A stretch of 64,000 nt of DNA from Candidatus Thorarchaeota archaeon (GCA_016933575.1 JAFGAR010000004.1:1-64000); one strand, 5' to 3'. Shown: positions 27,521-37,407, numbered from the stretch's first letter. Numbers and translations: made by a program. The notes: generated by a model from the letters alone, not told the origin.

Positions 27521-29749
27521 TCAAGTTGATGCATGAAATATCGAGCGAATTTTATCTGCGAGGGTGATGATATGTTTTCTATCTATGCCAACAATAACGA
27601 TTGGGAGTACCAACAGCGATTGACTGGCTCCAACAGAGAAAATAGCTCGAATACCTTCTTTCCTGAAACAGACAAAGGTAAAGCCATCTTCATGGATCAG
27701 ATTCTCTACCTCAAGCCCTGTTGAATCTATACCAGCAGCCACCCACCCAATGAGATCTGAAGGAGCGGTATCTTCACGTTCTATTATTACAACCTCACGG
27801 TGATCATCCTTTGAAGTGAAGAGGAAATCATGAGATGAATGACTGTACAGTATTTTACGGGTAGTGGCCTTTGAGAGCAAATCCTTTGATACGGGTCCAA
27901 ATGTCTTCACTAAGACTTTTGAAACATCAATTGGTGTTTCGGAAATAGACTCAATCTGAACTTCACGAGGCTCAATTAGCTCTTCCGTTTCAGGGACCTC
28001 CTCAACACGGGGTGAGGCTTCATCAGTGATACTGTATTCCTGCTTCTGCTCCTCAAAGAGAGTCTCTACATACTCTCTCATCCAGCCATCAAGGACCTGC
28101 CAGTCTTCTTTGCTCAACTTCAAGGGAGGACGAGGCACTTCAGGAAGATCTTCAGCGAATTCTTCCTCAGTCTCTTCAATTTTTTCAAGTTCTTCGACTT
28201 CTCCCCCTGTAGTTACTTCCTCTTCAGGTTCTGTCACATCAGTGAATTCTTCATGGTCTTCAGGCATAAGGAGCTTTACCGCCTCAAAGAGACCGGATAG
28301 TCTGTCAGTCCCACCATGCTGAGATAACCGCGGGCGAACTTGCATGATAAAGCCACGCTTGTTCTCTGTAGCTTGATCAAAGACGAGAGCTACACCACGA
28401 GGAAGACTACTAATGAACACCTTATCACGAAACTGCTCGGGCATGACGGCAGGAGCACGTTGTTGCAGAGCACGGATATCATTATCATGAGAGAGTGAAT
28501 GGGAGATGATGATATCTGCCTGTGAGATTGCCTCATCAGATACAGCTGATGGTTGTTGTGTGCAGAGAACCAAGCTACAACCAAACCTGCGACCAAGTTT
28601 AGCGTAACTTACTATAGCATCCTTAGCAGGTGTGAGTCCAGATCGTGGTACAAGAGTGTGTGCCTCATCGATGATAAGCCAAGTTGGAGGAAGCTCTTCT
28701 CTTGCACTGGTACCATCATCCGTCCATGCCATGCGATATGTCAACACCTGTCGACAGAGCATATTGGTCAGGATAGCGAGTACAGCCTCAGCATCAGAAC
28801 CAAGCGGTGCAACATCAATGACTGTGATCTGTCCAGCAACAGCAAGGTCCTGTGCACTTGTCCCACCAGGATGAAAGACACCCAATCTATCTGCACGTCT
28901 CAACCTCTGAATGAGTGCAGTTCGTGAAGCAGGTTTGTAGAACTCGATGATGGTGGGATTGGAATCGATACACTCAATCATATCCTTAATACTGAAATCA
29001 CGCTTGAGCTTGACATACTCACCAGATTCAAGGGTGTAACCTTTCCGTACACTATCGAGGGTCTCACCAATCAGATTCTCCATAACAGTGCTCAAAGAGC
29101 CACCCTTTTCCAGTACATAACCCCAATCGGATGTAGTCAGTTCTTTTGGACCAATGGACAGGGGAAACAGACGGGCCTTCTTCTTTACCTCATCAGGGAG
29201 GCCAACATAGGTTCTGCGGGGAATATAGACATTTACAGGGAATCCTCTTGCCTCATATCCCCACTTTGTTAGAACATCCATTTGGTCATCATTCGAATCA
29301 ACCATCTGCCTAAAGACATCTACTGTGTCTACGACTACAGCTGCGACCTCAATCTCTCTACGTTCCATGGCTAAGGCCAGTTCTTCGGCTAGTATACCGA
29401 GAGTGTAGCTCTTTCCAGATCCTCGCTTCCCAGCCACAAAAATGACATGAGGACTCATTAGGTCAAGCAACACAGGCATTCCCATGAGGGATGTAAGAAC
29501 ATCATCGGAGGTCTCTGTAACACCTCCAATCATTCCAAGTCCACCAGAATGATATTTACGATGGAATGACTCAGACCTCCCAAGGACTACGCCTACGCTT
29601 AGGTCGACATGTAGATCGATAGGCTCTACTACACGGGGGTGGTACGGTAGGACTGATTTTGGGAGAAGACTGATTGGCTTATCGTCTCCTTGTGGTGGAT
29701 TCTCGGGATCTTCATCTTCAGGCGTGTCTTGGTTTCCCGTTTCGTTCAA
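27521..29749 (-). CDS. HerA/DUF87-type ATPase with long acidic linker
   Basis: The TTG at 29749 is selected because GGAGGTG lies 5 nt upstream, giving 742 residues. The ATPase core is HerA/FtsK-like: Walker A VIFVAGKRGSGKSYTLG, Walker B TWLIIDEAHTLVPRSG, the sensor region LVLCTQQPSAVSDEAI and ADIIISHSLSHDNDIRALQQ. HerA works with NurA in archaeal DNA end resection, but there is no nurA here and no HAS barrel is apparent, so another DUF87 role is possible. After the core comes a Glu-rich stretch of about 60 residues (EEEVTTGGEVEELEKIEETE) and a 170-residue C-terminal domain I cannot place. Confidence 0.78.
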   Translation of the reverse strand: MNETGNQDTPEDEDPENPPQGDDKPISLLPKSVLPYHPRVVEPIDLHVDLSVGVVLGRSESFHRKYHSGGLGMIGGVTETSDDVLTSLMGMPVLLDLMSPHVIFVAGKRGSGKSYTLGILAEELALAMERREIEVAAVVVDTVDVFRQMVDSNDDQMDVLTKWGYEARGFPVNVYIPRRTYVGLPDEVKKKARLFPLSIGPKELTTSDWGYVLEKGGSLSTVMENLIGETLDSVRKGYTLESGEYVKLKRDFSIKDMIECIDSNPTIIEFYKPASRTALIQRLRRADRLGVFHPGGTSAQDLAVAGQITVIDVAPLGSDAEAVLAILTNMLCRQVLTYRMAWTDDGTSAREELPPTWLIIDEAHTLVPRSGLTPAKDAIVSYAKLGRRFGCSLVLCTQQPSAVSDEAISQADIIISHSLSHDNDIRALQQRAPAVMPEQFRDKVFISSLPRGVALVFDQATENKRGFIMQVRPRLSQHGGTDRLSGLFEAVKLLMPEDHEEFTDVTEPEEEVTTGGEVEELEKIEETEEEFAEDLPEVPRPPLKLSKEDWQVLDGWMREYVETLFEEQKQEYSITDEASPRVEEVPETEELIEPREVQIESISETPIDVSKVLVKTFGPVSKDLLSKATTRKILYSHSSHDFLFTSKDDHREVVIIEREDTAPSDLIGWVAAGIDSTGLEVENLIHEDGFTFVCFRKEGIRAIFSVGASQSLLVLPIVIVGIDRKHIITLADKIRSIFHAST

Positions 29750-29941
29750 GTGTGCACCTCCGGACAACTCAATCTCGACTTCGGATAAAGTTTAGCTTAG
29801 TAGTATTTAGAGGCGCCTTTTCATTCAGATATTATGAAAGATGCTAAAATTAGATTATGGCATGCTCTCTACCATACTCCAGAATGCAAAGTAGTGACTG
29901 TGTAGCAACACTCAAAACACAACCGCAACAGAGAACAGACC

Positions 29942-30766
29942 ATGCAAGAACTAATTCAGGATGGAGATATCATCTTCATATTCCTTGATGCAAAAAGAAA
30001 TTGGATTCGCCGAGTAAAATCTGGCGAGCAATTCCACTCCAACAAGGGTCTAATTGTTTATGATGATATTATCGGTAAGCCCTTTGGAATCAAGGTTGAG
30101 AGCCATTCTGGAGTAGTTTTTCAGATTCACAGACCAAGTGCAACAGACGTTCAGATTGCAATGGGAAGGAATACTCAGATCATCTATCCAAAGGATGCTG
30201 GTGTGATTCTTGTTGAGGCGGGTATTGGAGCAGGTGCCAGAGTTGTTGAGTCTGGGACAGGATCAGGAGCACTCACAGGTATTCTTGCAAGAGCTGTGGG
30301 ACCAACAGGGCATGTCTATACCTACGAGATTCGGGAAGATATGTATCTTGGAGCAAAGAAGAATCTTGAGAAATTTGGACTCGAAGAGAATGTGACCCAA
30401 TATAACCAAGACATCCTTGAAGGTATAAAAGAACAAGACCTTGATGCGATAGTACTGGACCTTGCCACACCCTGGCTCGTTGTGGATGAGGCGCATAGAG
30501 CCCTGAAACCCAGTCGGATCTTTGTAAGCTATAGCCCTACTATCGAACAGACAATGAAGACTTGCCAAGCTCTGTCAAGTGAAGGAAAATGGGGTATGAT
30601 AAAGACTCTTGAGGTCCTAGAGCGTGAGATAATGGTGAGAGAGAATAAAACACGTCCGACAACATGGATGGTTGCACATACGGGATATATGACATTCGCA
30701 AGAAAGATGGTCGAAGAAGTACCGTTAGAACGAGACAGAGAGCAAGAAAAGAAGGATTTGGACTGA
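29942..30766 (+). CDS. trmI: tRNA (adenine-N1)-methyltransferase TrmI
   Basis: The 274 residues match archaeal TrmI, which methylates A57/A58 of the tRNA T-loop using SAM. The small N-terminal barrel (QDGDIIFIFLDAKRNWIRRV) is followed by the Rossmann part: IIYPKDAGVILVEAGIGAGA, motif I RVVESGTGSGALTGILAR, VYTYEIREDMYLGAKKNL, and the catalytic loop DAIVLDLATPWLVVDEAHR. YSPTIEQTMKTCQAL and RPTTWMVAHTGYMTFARK complete the family pattern. It is divergent from the HerA-like gene, and its start has no clear ribosome binding site. Confidence 0.93.
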   Translation: MQELIQDGDIIFIFLDAKRNWIRRVKSGEQFHSNKGLIVYDDIIGKPFGIKVESHSGVVFQIHRPSATDVQIAMGRNTQIIYPKDAGVILVEAGIGAGARVVESGTGSGALTGILARAVGPTGHVYTYEIREDMYLGAKKNLEKFGLEENVTQYNQDILEGIKEQDLDAIVLDLATPWLVVDEAHRALKPSRIFVSYSPTIEQTMKTCQALSSEGKWGMIKTLEVLEREIMVRENKTRPTTWMVAHTGYMTFARKMVEEVPLERDREQEKKDLD

Positions 30767-30828
30767 AACAAATCCTTAAATGCAGTTGCGATATATGTGT
30801 CGATTGTTGTTGACGGTTGTTGATAGAC

Positions 30829-31173
30829 ATGACATATCGCCATAAACGCGATTCCTGCGTTAAGGAAACCAAGGATATCATTGAGAATATTCTCCAGATG
30901 ACTCATTCTGATTATGAATTGACAAGTACCTCAGAAGTCATCACGTCAAGAAAATCAGTAAAACTGGCAGCTGCTCAGGAGCAATCTAATATAATTCATA
31001 GTGAAACTGAAGCTGTTAATCAGGAAGAATGCATCACCGTGGACGACATGGAAGAATACGAACCATGTCAGCACATAGATTTTGAGATTTCTGAAGTAAA
31101 AGAAGTGTTTGAGAAGAAAAAGAAGAAGAGAAATTACATCGAATTCAGGCCAGACTATGGAAAAATGGAGTAG
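30829..31173 (+). CDS. Small charged hypothetical protein
   Basis: An unrecognised 114-residue protein from ATG 30829 (a TTG at 30817 would add four residues). It is highly charged: the middle is acidic (CITVDDMEEYEPCQHID), and near the end is a Lys run (EVFEKKKKKRNY). Secondary structure looks mostly helical or disordered. CTTAAATG around 30775 could be its TATA element. The winged-helix gene follows after 12 nt, so they probably share a transcript. Confidence 0.5.
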   Translation: MTYRHKRDSCVKETKDIIENILQMTHSDYELTSTSEVITSRKSVKLAAAQEQSNIIHSETEAVNQEECITVDDMEEYEPCQHIDFEISEVKEVFEKKKKKRNYIEFRPDYGKME

Positions 31174-31185
31174 TGAGGGGATAGA

Positions 31186-31560
31186 ATGGCGAATAATCAA
31201 GACTTTGAAGCACTGAAGAAAGAAGTCAGCGATCTGAAAAAGACAGTCTATGGTCTAAAGAACACCATTGTTGAGCTTACAAACCAGTTGGAGGCTAGTG
31301 ATGGAAAGTCACCATATGATGGAGGACAATACAGTATATTCCCAAATAGAGCTAATTGCCTTGAGGGAGATGTCAGCTGGGATAGACTGCTAAACCTCCT
31401 GAGTGATGCCGATCGTGGATTGACTGCTACAGAGCTTGCTGAGAAGTGGGGAAGATCACGTTCGAGAACAAGTGAAGTCCTCAATAAACTTGCAGAAGAT
31501 GGGCAGATAGTCAAGTATAGGGACGGTCGTCTGATTCGTTTTAGAACTCCTGAAGAATAG
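31186..31560 (+). CDS. Coiled-coil plus winged helix-turn-helix protein
   Basis: The 124-residue protein starts with a coiled coil (residues about 5-35, EALKKEVSDLKKTVYGLKNT) that probably makes it a dimer. The C-terminal half is a winged helix: WDRLLNLLSDADRGLTATEL, the recognition region AEKWGRSRSRTSEVLNKLAE and the wing DGQIVKYRDGRLIRFR. It resembles archaeal MarR/ArsR-like DNA-binding proteins. ATG 31186 follows GAGGGGA. It probably regulates transcription; its targets are unknown, and it could control its own two-gene operon. Confidence 0.75.
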   Translation: MANNQDFEALKKEVSDLKKTVYGLKNTIVELTNQLEASDGKSPYDGGQYSIFPNRANCLEGDVSWDRLLNLLSDADRGLTATELAEKWGRSRSRTSEVLNKLAEDGQIVKYRDGRLIRFRTPEE

Positions 31561-31733
31561 ACCAATCGCACACTACTCGAACCCATCCAAAAGATGGATA
31601 AAGCAGAATGATAAGAGGTAGTTGACCCGCCACTTTATTTATCACGTTCAGCGCGATTCATTTGGCGCAAGTACGCTTAAGTAAGTGATAGATGTTACAC
31701 TCTAGGGTTGGATATATTCAGGAGGCGTTGTAA

Positions 31734-34061
31734 ATGGCCAATGTTCTACCAGGTTCGAAAAAAGCAAGTAGTCCAAAACCAGAGGATGATGCTCTAATCT
31801 ATACAAGTCTGCTTTTCGAACTCAATCTCAAAGCACAAGATGCAGTAAGAGATTTCGCACTTCATGACATTGATGATAAGGAAGGTCTGGAGACCAAGCG
31901 TATCACAATGCATGACGCCTTTACTGAATTATATGAAAATGTGGCTGCGTTTAGCGAACAGGTCATGATTGAAGACTTTGATATGAATTATCTAAAGGGT
32001 AGGATTGCCCAGACAGAGGGAGAGGCAAAAGAGCAACTTGAGAAGGCTGTGGACGAACTTGTAGAACAAAGCAAGAAGAATCTTGCAGATTTGTGGATGG
32101 CGCGAGTCTTGGCTTGGCTGCATCAGGCTGCTGCAGCGAGCGGACCCTTTGTAGAAAGCGAACATGAAGATAAACAGCGGAATGCATCGAAATATCTTGC
32201 TAGAGTGTACACGATGCTTGAGAAGCCATTCTCAGCAATTCCACAGAAGGCCGATGGGACACAAAAACTACGACGTGTGGCCCTTGGACTTCAGGCTTAC
32301 AATCTCTTGAAGCAGTCTCATGAGGAGACTGATGATGAGCTTACTAGTATTCTTGGAAAGAACAAGAGTGCTGAAGCAGAGTTTTACGATGAGTTTCTTA
32401 ACGAGTTGATAGGTCAAGAGAGTACATTCAGACAGGCCTTCAATCCATTTGATGAATTGATTTGGAGGGACATCCTCAGCTCGTTCATCTTTGAACAAGC
32501 AACAGACCTTTACAACGAGGCAATTCCACTCTTCAAGAAGAAGAAAGATCTCAAAGAAAAGCTCACAACCATCACATCCTGGAAGAGTAATACAGCAGGA
32601 CTGAGCGAAGTCTATCTCGCAATGACCTATACGGATATTGCAGACTCTCAGATGCGAGCAGGAAACCTAGAAGATGCATCAAAGTTGTATGCAGTTGCTT
32701 CAGATGCCTTCGGTCGTGCTGAGAAGTGCTTCAGAGAGACCTTGGCACTTCAACCCAATGCTGAACAATCAAGGCTCGATAAGGAGCATAAGAAGGCACA
32801 GAGCCTATTCTGTAGTGCAGAAGCGAGTGTGAATATTCTCACAGAACTAATCCGAATGAACAACAAAACGGAGTCGAAGACTACACTCAAAGAGATCTTC
32901 AAGAATCTAGAGAAGGCAGAGAAACTCGCACAGACACGAGAGCTTGTTGGAGCCATCAAGGAAGATCTGAAAACTTTCTCGTTTGTCGAGGATCTTCTGA
33001 AGAAGAAGGGTGATGATATCAGTGGCATAATTGATCAGATTGAATTTGCCAAGGACCTTAGAAAGACCGGTCTGATTCAGGATATCAGTAAAGCCCTTGA
33101 TGAAGCTACTATCAAGATGAGCAAGAAGCCAGCGGAATCATTGGACTCGATCAGAGAAGCATTGAACACACTTGGAATCCTATTGAGTCTGGATGTAGAA
33201 GACGAAGAAGTTGGCAAACTACGAAACAAGACTCTAGCATTACTGAATAATGTGAAATACATGATTCAATTTCAACTGAGTTCTCAGCTTCAACATGGTG
33301 TTAAATTCATCAGTTCTCGGATCCTTGAAAACCTTCATGCTGAAGAAGCAGCTTCCTACTACAAGATAGTAGGGGAGAAAGAGACTGCAGATGAACTGAT
33401 GGATCTTGGAAAACTCGCACTTGCCACAGCCTTTGCCTCAGAAGCACAAGTATACTCCCGTCAGTCTGATCAGTGGGCCTTTAGAGCACAGATAGAACGA
33501 TTGAATGCCTTTGAGGTGCTCCAAGATGAACTAGCACAACTTGAAGCAGACGACCCAATTGATGACGTCCTTGAAACGCATGATAATACGATCAACAAGA
33601 TCAAGCAGACCGTGGCTTCTTTTGAAGCAGCAGCCAACGAGTTAGACAGTGTAAAGGGAAAACAGATTCGTACAAAGAATAATGTCGAACTCCAAGTAAA
33701 ACAACTACAAGGAGTTGTTATGAAATTTAGAGGCGATCTCTCACGGATGGAAGCAGCTAAAAACGATTTCATGGCTGAGCTGATGTTCATGAAGGGGGAA
33801 AGGTCGAAAGCGAAGATCCACTACTCAGATGCGAATGACCAACTACGGGAGGCTGTAGGAAACTACACCGTGGCTGCTCAGGTGTTCCAATCAGTGGGTG
33901 ATGCTCAGTCAGCACAGAATGTTGACGGAAAAGCTAAGACTACTGACCTTCTTGCTCGAAGCGTGTGGGATAACAGACAGCGCATTGAGAGAGACCAGAG
34001 TCCTAGTCCAAAGGGAGAATCCGAACTTGCAGCTCTCTATCTGGGGACCTCTGGTCAATAG
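31734..34061 (+). CDS. Large all-helical solenoid protein
   Basis: The 775-residue protein is almost wholly alpha-helical, with no signal peptide or membrane helix. Two parts look like TPR-type repeats: YLAMTYTDIADSQMRAGNLE with DASKLYAVASDAFGRAEKC (about residues 290-340) and KAKIHYSDANDQLREAVGNY (about 690-710). A coiled-coil part with ANELDSVKGKQIRTKNNVE lies before the second. ATG 31734 follows AGGAGG; TTTATTTATC near 31637 may be the TATA box, implying a leader of about 75 nt. It could be a scaffold, but I recognise no family. Confidence 0.7.
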   Translation: MANVLPGSKKASSPKPEDDALIYTSLLFELNLKAQDAVRDFALHDIDDKEGLETKRITMHDAFTELYENVAAFSEQVMIEDFDMNYLKGRIAQTEGEAKEQLEKAVDELVEQSKKNLADLWMARVLAWLHQAAAASGPFVESEHEDKQRNASKYLARVYTMLEKPFSAIPQKADGTQKLRRVALGLQAYNLLKQSHEETDDELTSILGKNKSAEAEFYDEFLNELIGQESTFRQAFNPFDELIWRDILSSFIFEQATDLYNEAIPLFKKKKDLKEKLTTITSWKSNTAGLSEVYLAMTYTDIADSQMRAGNLEDASKLYAVASDAFGRAEKCFRETLALQPNAEQSRLDKEHKKAQSLFCSAEASVNILTELIRMNNKTESKTTLKEIFKNLEKAEKLAQTRELVGAIKEDLKTFSFVEDLLKKKGDDISGIIDQIEFAKDLRKTGLIQDISKALDEATIKMSKKPAESLDSIREALNTLGILLSLDVEDEEVGKLRNKTLALLNNVKYMIQFQLSSQLQHGVKFISSRILENLHAEEAASYYKIVGEKETADELMDLGKLALATAFASEAQVYSRQSDQWAFRAQIERLNAFEVLQDELAQLEADDPIDDVLETHDNTINKIKQTVASFEAAANELDSVKGKQIRTKNNVELQVKQLQGVVMKFRGDLSRMEAAKNDFMAELMFMKGERSKAKIHYSDANDQLREAVGNYTVAAQVFQSVGDAQSAQNVDGKAKTTDLLARSVWDNRQRIERDQSPSPKGESELAALYLGTSGQ

Positions 34062-34082
34062 ACATGTCGTTCAATAACCGGA

Positions 34083-36254
34083 TCATTGCACAGTATAACT
34101 GGATGGGACTTGTACTAGCCTAATTGGTCGACTGTGTAATCGTTTCGCACAGAAAGGTTTGAACTCAACACCGCCTGCATGATAGAACTTCGAAAACCAC
34201 TCAACATAATGTAATCTGAGCGTGTGCATGAATCCAAGCAGACCCTCAAGAATTCCTACAATGAGTGTGCCAATGATTGCACCCAATAAGGGTAGACTTG
34301 CCGCAACATGTTCGCCATCTATGAAGAACTCGTGTGGTATAATCTCAACTCCAAATAGGGTCAACTCAGGGAAGTATATCATGACCAGTGGAGGCAACAT
34401 CTCAATGAATACAGAACTTAGGATGATATGGACTGTGTTCAGAGCGAAGATACGTGCATAACTGACAGTGTGACTGACCATTCCAATAGCATTCTCCAGG
34501 AAAGCTACGGCTCCATCCATTCCACCAAGTAGTGAAGTGATAGCCATCAATGCAAATGGAATAATGAACATGACTATTGAGAAAATCATGGGAGATATTG
34601 GAAGCGCAGGATAGATTCCATTGTTTCCTGTGCCATATCCAATACCCGCAAAGGGTATCCAAAGATAGACGTTGCCAGTAGAGCTGAACCACTCTCCAAT
34701 ACTATTGTAGCTCACTCCAAAGAGAAGGTTGACAAAGCCAAGGTAGAGCATGAGATATGATGCAGCAGCAACGACCTCTCGATAGTTCTTATGCTTCAAC
34801 TTGTTATAGAGATTGAGAAGGATTCCAAGGGATAAGTGGACTGCACCAATCTCGATTGATAGTTTGAGCATATGGGCGTCTTTGTATGGATTCTTCTCAC
34901 CATCAATCGTATGCACGAAGGTATGCCATAATGGCTCAATAACAGTCTCAGAACCGAAAAAGCTTCCAAAGAGAAAGCCGCCAACCATCGCAAATATACC
35001 CATGAGAATAAGCCCTTCAGCACCATTCTGAACATAGCCAAGAATGGCACCCCAGTCCTGCTCCTTTCGCTTTGCACGAAGAGCTCCAAGACCGATGAGG
35101 AGAATGAGAAATCCTTGACCAACATCAGCAAACACGAATCCGAAGATCAGGGGAAATGAGAGCCACATGATCTTTGTGGGATCAAGGTCATGTTTAGAGG
35201 GTACTCCGAAGGATTTGACTACATCCTCTGTGGGCTTCATGAATGATGGATTTGAGATATAGGTGGGAGCTTCATGTTCCGCAAAATCAGGTCTATCAAA
35301 TGTGACCTCAAGAGCTGCCCCTACACGCTCACGAAGCAGTGGTTCGAGGAGTTTTTCTTTGCTCTCAGGAATCCAACCCCACATCTTGATTGATTGGTCT
35401 GTGTAGACTATTTGACTCTTGATCTCAATCCGCTGTTTTTCAAGCAAGAGTATCTCCCAGGCTGCAAGAATACGAAGACCCCATTCTGAGGCGATTGTAT
35501 GTTTTCTCTGGAGTAGTGCGGATATCTCGTTCTCCAGTTCAATCATTCGAGCAATGGCATCCTCAGCAATCTTCTCAGGTCTTCCACTCTCACCTTCAGG
35601 AATTGGGAATGATTCAAACTCAAGTGCGGATAGGATTCGTTCTACTGCATCTTTCATCTCTATTGATACAGTAATGACGGTAGCAGCAGATCCATCCTTG
35701 AGTGGATGAATACCAAGGGTGAAAGTCCCCTCTGTGACTTCATTTAGGCTCCATTCAAGCTCGTCTTGTCTTCCGGAAGGCACTTTTCCAGCAGTCGTGA
35801 ATGTAAAATCGGTGGTGCCTATGAAGCTGGGATCAACACCAAGAGGCTTCAATGAGTTTGCTACATCTCGAATACCTCTCTGTCTTTCTAATTCCGTCTT
35901 AGCCACCATGAGATCTGTATCAATCTCAAGGACTTCACTCTCGATGGCTACAATGACCTCCGAGGCGTGTTCAAGTGATTTCTGAAGTGAAGAATCATCT
36001 ACTTCAACATATGAACCTGTGCGTTTTCCAGTCTTGAGATCGAGGGACGTGACGATTTTATCTAGCCGATCTAAAGCAGTGAACACGGTCTCCTCTTCTC
36101 GGGTTCTTTTTACCTCTACCAGTCCAGCTTGACGGCGTACATCGATGAATTCAAAGAACTTGAACTCCTCAAGTGCCAATAGGACTGAACGTTCCCGTTC
36201 TCGATGAGAAACCACTTTGGCAACAATCATTTTTTCAGGACTCATAAAGCCCAT
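34083..36254 (-). CDS. atpI: A/V-type ATP synthase subunit I (a)
   Basis: Subunit I is the membrane stator that forms the ion half-channels against the c-ring. The 723 residues have the usual two parts. The N-terminal 340 are cytosolic with long helices (DTDLMVAKTELERQRGIRD, and helix ENEISALLQRKHTIASEWGL). The C-terminal part has about seven to eight membrane helices, including IMWLSFPLIFGFVFADVGQG, FLFGSFFGSETVI, YARIFALNTVHIILSSVF and GTLIVGILEGLLGFMHTLRL. It is divergent from the subunit H-E pair. An in-frame ATG 9 nt later would give MSPEKM. A typical archaeal operon has I beside H in the same direction, so this copy is inverted. Confidence 0.92.
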   Translation of the reverse strand: MGFMSPEKMIVAKVVSHRERERSVLLALEEFKFFEFIDVRRQAGLVEVKRTREEETVFTALDRLDKIVTSLDLKTGKRTGSYVEVDDSSLQKSLEHASEVIVAIESEVLEIDTDLMVAKTELERQRGIRDVANSLKPLGVDPSFIGTTDFTFTTAGKVPSGRQDELEWSLNEVTEGTFTLGIHPLKDGSAATVITVSIEMKDAVERILSALEFESFPIPEGESGRPEKIAEDAIARMIELENEISALLQRKHTIASEWGLRILAAWEILLLEKQRIEIKSQIVYTDQSIKMWGWIPESKEKLLEPLLRERVGAALEVTFDRPDFAEHEAPTYISNPSFMKPTEDVVKSFGVPSKHDLDPTKIMWLSFPLIFGFVFADVGQGFLILLIGLGALRAKRKEQDWGAILGYVQNGAEGLILMGIFAMVGGFLFGSFFGSETVIEPLWHTFVHTIDGEKNPYKDAHMLKLSIEIGAVHLSLGILLNLYNKLKHKNYREVVAAASYLMLYLGFVNLLFGVSYNSIGEWFSSTGNVYLWIPFAGIGYGTGNNGIYPALPISPMIFSIVMFIIPFALMAITSLLGGMDGAVAFLENAIGMVSHTVSYARIFALNTVHIILSSVFIEMLPPLVMIYFPELTLFGVEIIPHEFFIDGEHVAASLPLLGAIIGTLIVGILEGLLGFMHTLRLHYVEWFSKFYHAGGVEFKPFCAKRLHSRPIRLVQVPSSYTVQ

Positions 36255-36327
36255 AATATCATCACCGTGCCCACAGCTTCATGTTTTTTTGTCGAAACTG
36301 CGTTGATAATGGCAGGCGCAAGCCGGC

Positions 36328-36338
36328 CATAAATAACC
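36328..36338 (+). promoter_or_regulatory. TATA-like element before atpH-atpE
   Basis: CATAAATAACC lies in the divergent gap between atpI and atpH, about 70 nt before the atpH start, which itself has a GAGGG site. Called by composition and position. Confidence 0.35.
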
Positions 36339-36408
36339 TTTGTGACAGGTCAACGTTTATCTAGGACATTTCTAGCATGACTCAAGTAACTCTGTAGAGG
36401 GTTTTCGA

Positions 36409-36732
36409 ATGTGTGCTGCACATGAAGATATCGATCAGATTCATGAGGCCGAAAAAGCCGCTCGGGAGAGAATCGAAGAAGCTGAGAAACAGGCACGGCT
36501 CATACGTGAAAATGCTGACAAAGAAGCTAAGGCACTAATGGCAAAGGCTGAGCATGACGCGAAGAAGAAAGCGTCGCAGATGATGTCAGATGCGGAAGGG
36601 AAAAAGAATGACATCGAGGCGAATGTCTTTAGTGATACTGAGAAACAGATCGAGAGCATGACTAAGACCGCAGAGAAAAAGAAAGGAAAAGCACACGAGA
36701 CGGTCTATAAGATTCTTTCAGGAGAGGAGTAG
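36409..36732 (+). CDS. ahaH: A/V-type ATP synthase subunit H (peripheral stalk)
   Basis: This 107-residue protein is nearly all one charged coiled coil rich in Ala, Glu and Lys (AARERIEEAEKQARLIRENA, DAKKKASQMMSDAEGKK), the hallmark of the G/H stalk subunit that pairs with subunit E. It lies 4 nt before the E gene, which supports the call since sequence alone is low-complexity. The start at ATG 36409 follows GAGGG. Confidence 0.8.
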   Translation: MCAAHEDIDQIHEAEKAARERIEEAEKQARLIRENADKEAKALMAKAEHDAKKKASQMMSDAEGKKNDIEANVFSDTEKQIESMTKTAEKKKGKAHETVYKILSGEE

Positions 36733-36736
36733 AGAA

Positions 36737-37363
36737 ATGAGCGGTCTGGATCACATCGTTGATATGATTAATGAGAAGACTACAGAGAAAGAAGACAAAA
36801 TCATCAAAGAAGCTGAACGTCACAAGAAAATCAAATTAGAAGAAGCTCAGCGGAGAGCAAAGGATGTGGCTGATGCAATCACAAAGAAAGCTGAATTGCA
36901 GGCAAAGTCCGAGCTATCAAAATATGAGGCAAGTGCCAAACTTAAGTCAAAGTACAAGATCTTAGAAGCGAAAGAGACCCTTATCGCGGACACGCTCAGT
37001 GCTGCAGAAGAAGACCTTGAGAAAATCGTGGGAAAGGCAGAATACAAGAAGATACTGGCAAGACTTGTTCTTGATGGTGGTCTAGCCCTCGCAGAAGATT
37101 CTCTCGAACTGATCCTCCCAGAGAATCATTCATCACATATTGACATCGCACTACTTGAGAAAGATATCTCAAAAGCCATAGGGAAAAAGGTGAAACTCAC
37201 AATATCCAAAGAGACTCTTAGGTCCAAGGGTGGTGTCATCATTCGCACAATGGATGGTTCAAGATGGGTCGATAATACCTTTGAGAATCGACTTGAGAGA
37301 TTTGAGAACAAAATAAGAGATACCATCGCAAGTATTCTTTTTGAACAAGAGGATAAGAAGTAG
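36737..37363 (+). CDS. atpE: A/V-type ATP synthase subunit E (peripheral stalk)
   Basis: A 208-residue subunit E: a long N-terminal helix (IKEAERHKKIKLEEAQRRAK) that pairs with subunit H and a globular C-terminal head with SKETLRSKGGVIIRTMDGS and RWVDNTFENRLERFENKIR, the conserved E-family end. ATG 36737 follows GGAG in the end of the H gene. It converges with the c-ring gene, with a hairpin between. Confidence 0.92.
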   Translation: MSGLDHIVDMINEKTTEKEDKIIKEAERHKKIKLEEAQRRAKDVADAITKKAELQAKSELSKYEASAKLKSKYKILEAKETLIADTLSAAEEDLEKIVGKAEYKKILARLVLDGGLALAEDSLELILPENHSSHIDIALLEKDISKAIGKKVKLTISKETLRSKGGVIIRTMDGSRWVDNTFENRLERFENKIRDTIASILFEQEDKK

Positions 37364-37385
37364 AGAGTGGAGGAAACCACCTCTA
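37361..37385. terminator. Hairpin between convergent atpE and atpK
   Basis: TAGAG(A)GTGG (37361-37370, including the atpE stop) pairs with CCACCTCTA (37377-37385), a 9-bp stem with one bulged A and a 6-nt loop. Its place between convergent stops suggests it ends both transcripts; no T-run follows. Confidence 0.4.
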
Positions 37386-37407
37386 CTATGCAGCCTAAAT
37401 CGCTCTA

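Noticed and set aside
28026-28322. Plus-strand Ser-rich open frame
   Set aside because: Antisense of the Glu-rich linker of the HerA-like ATPase; composition is a by-product.
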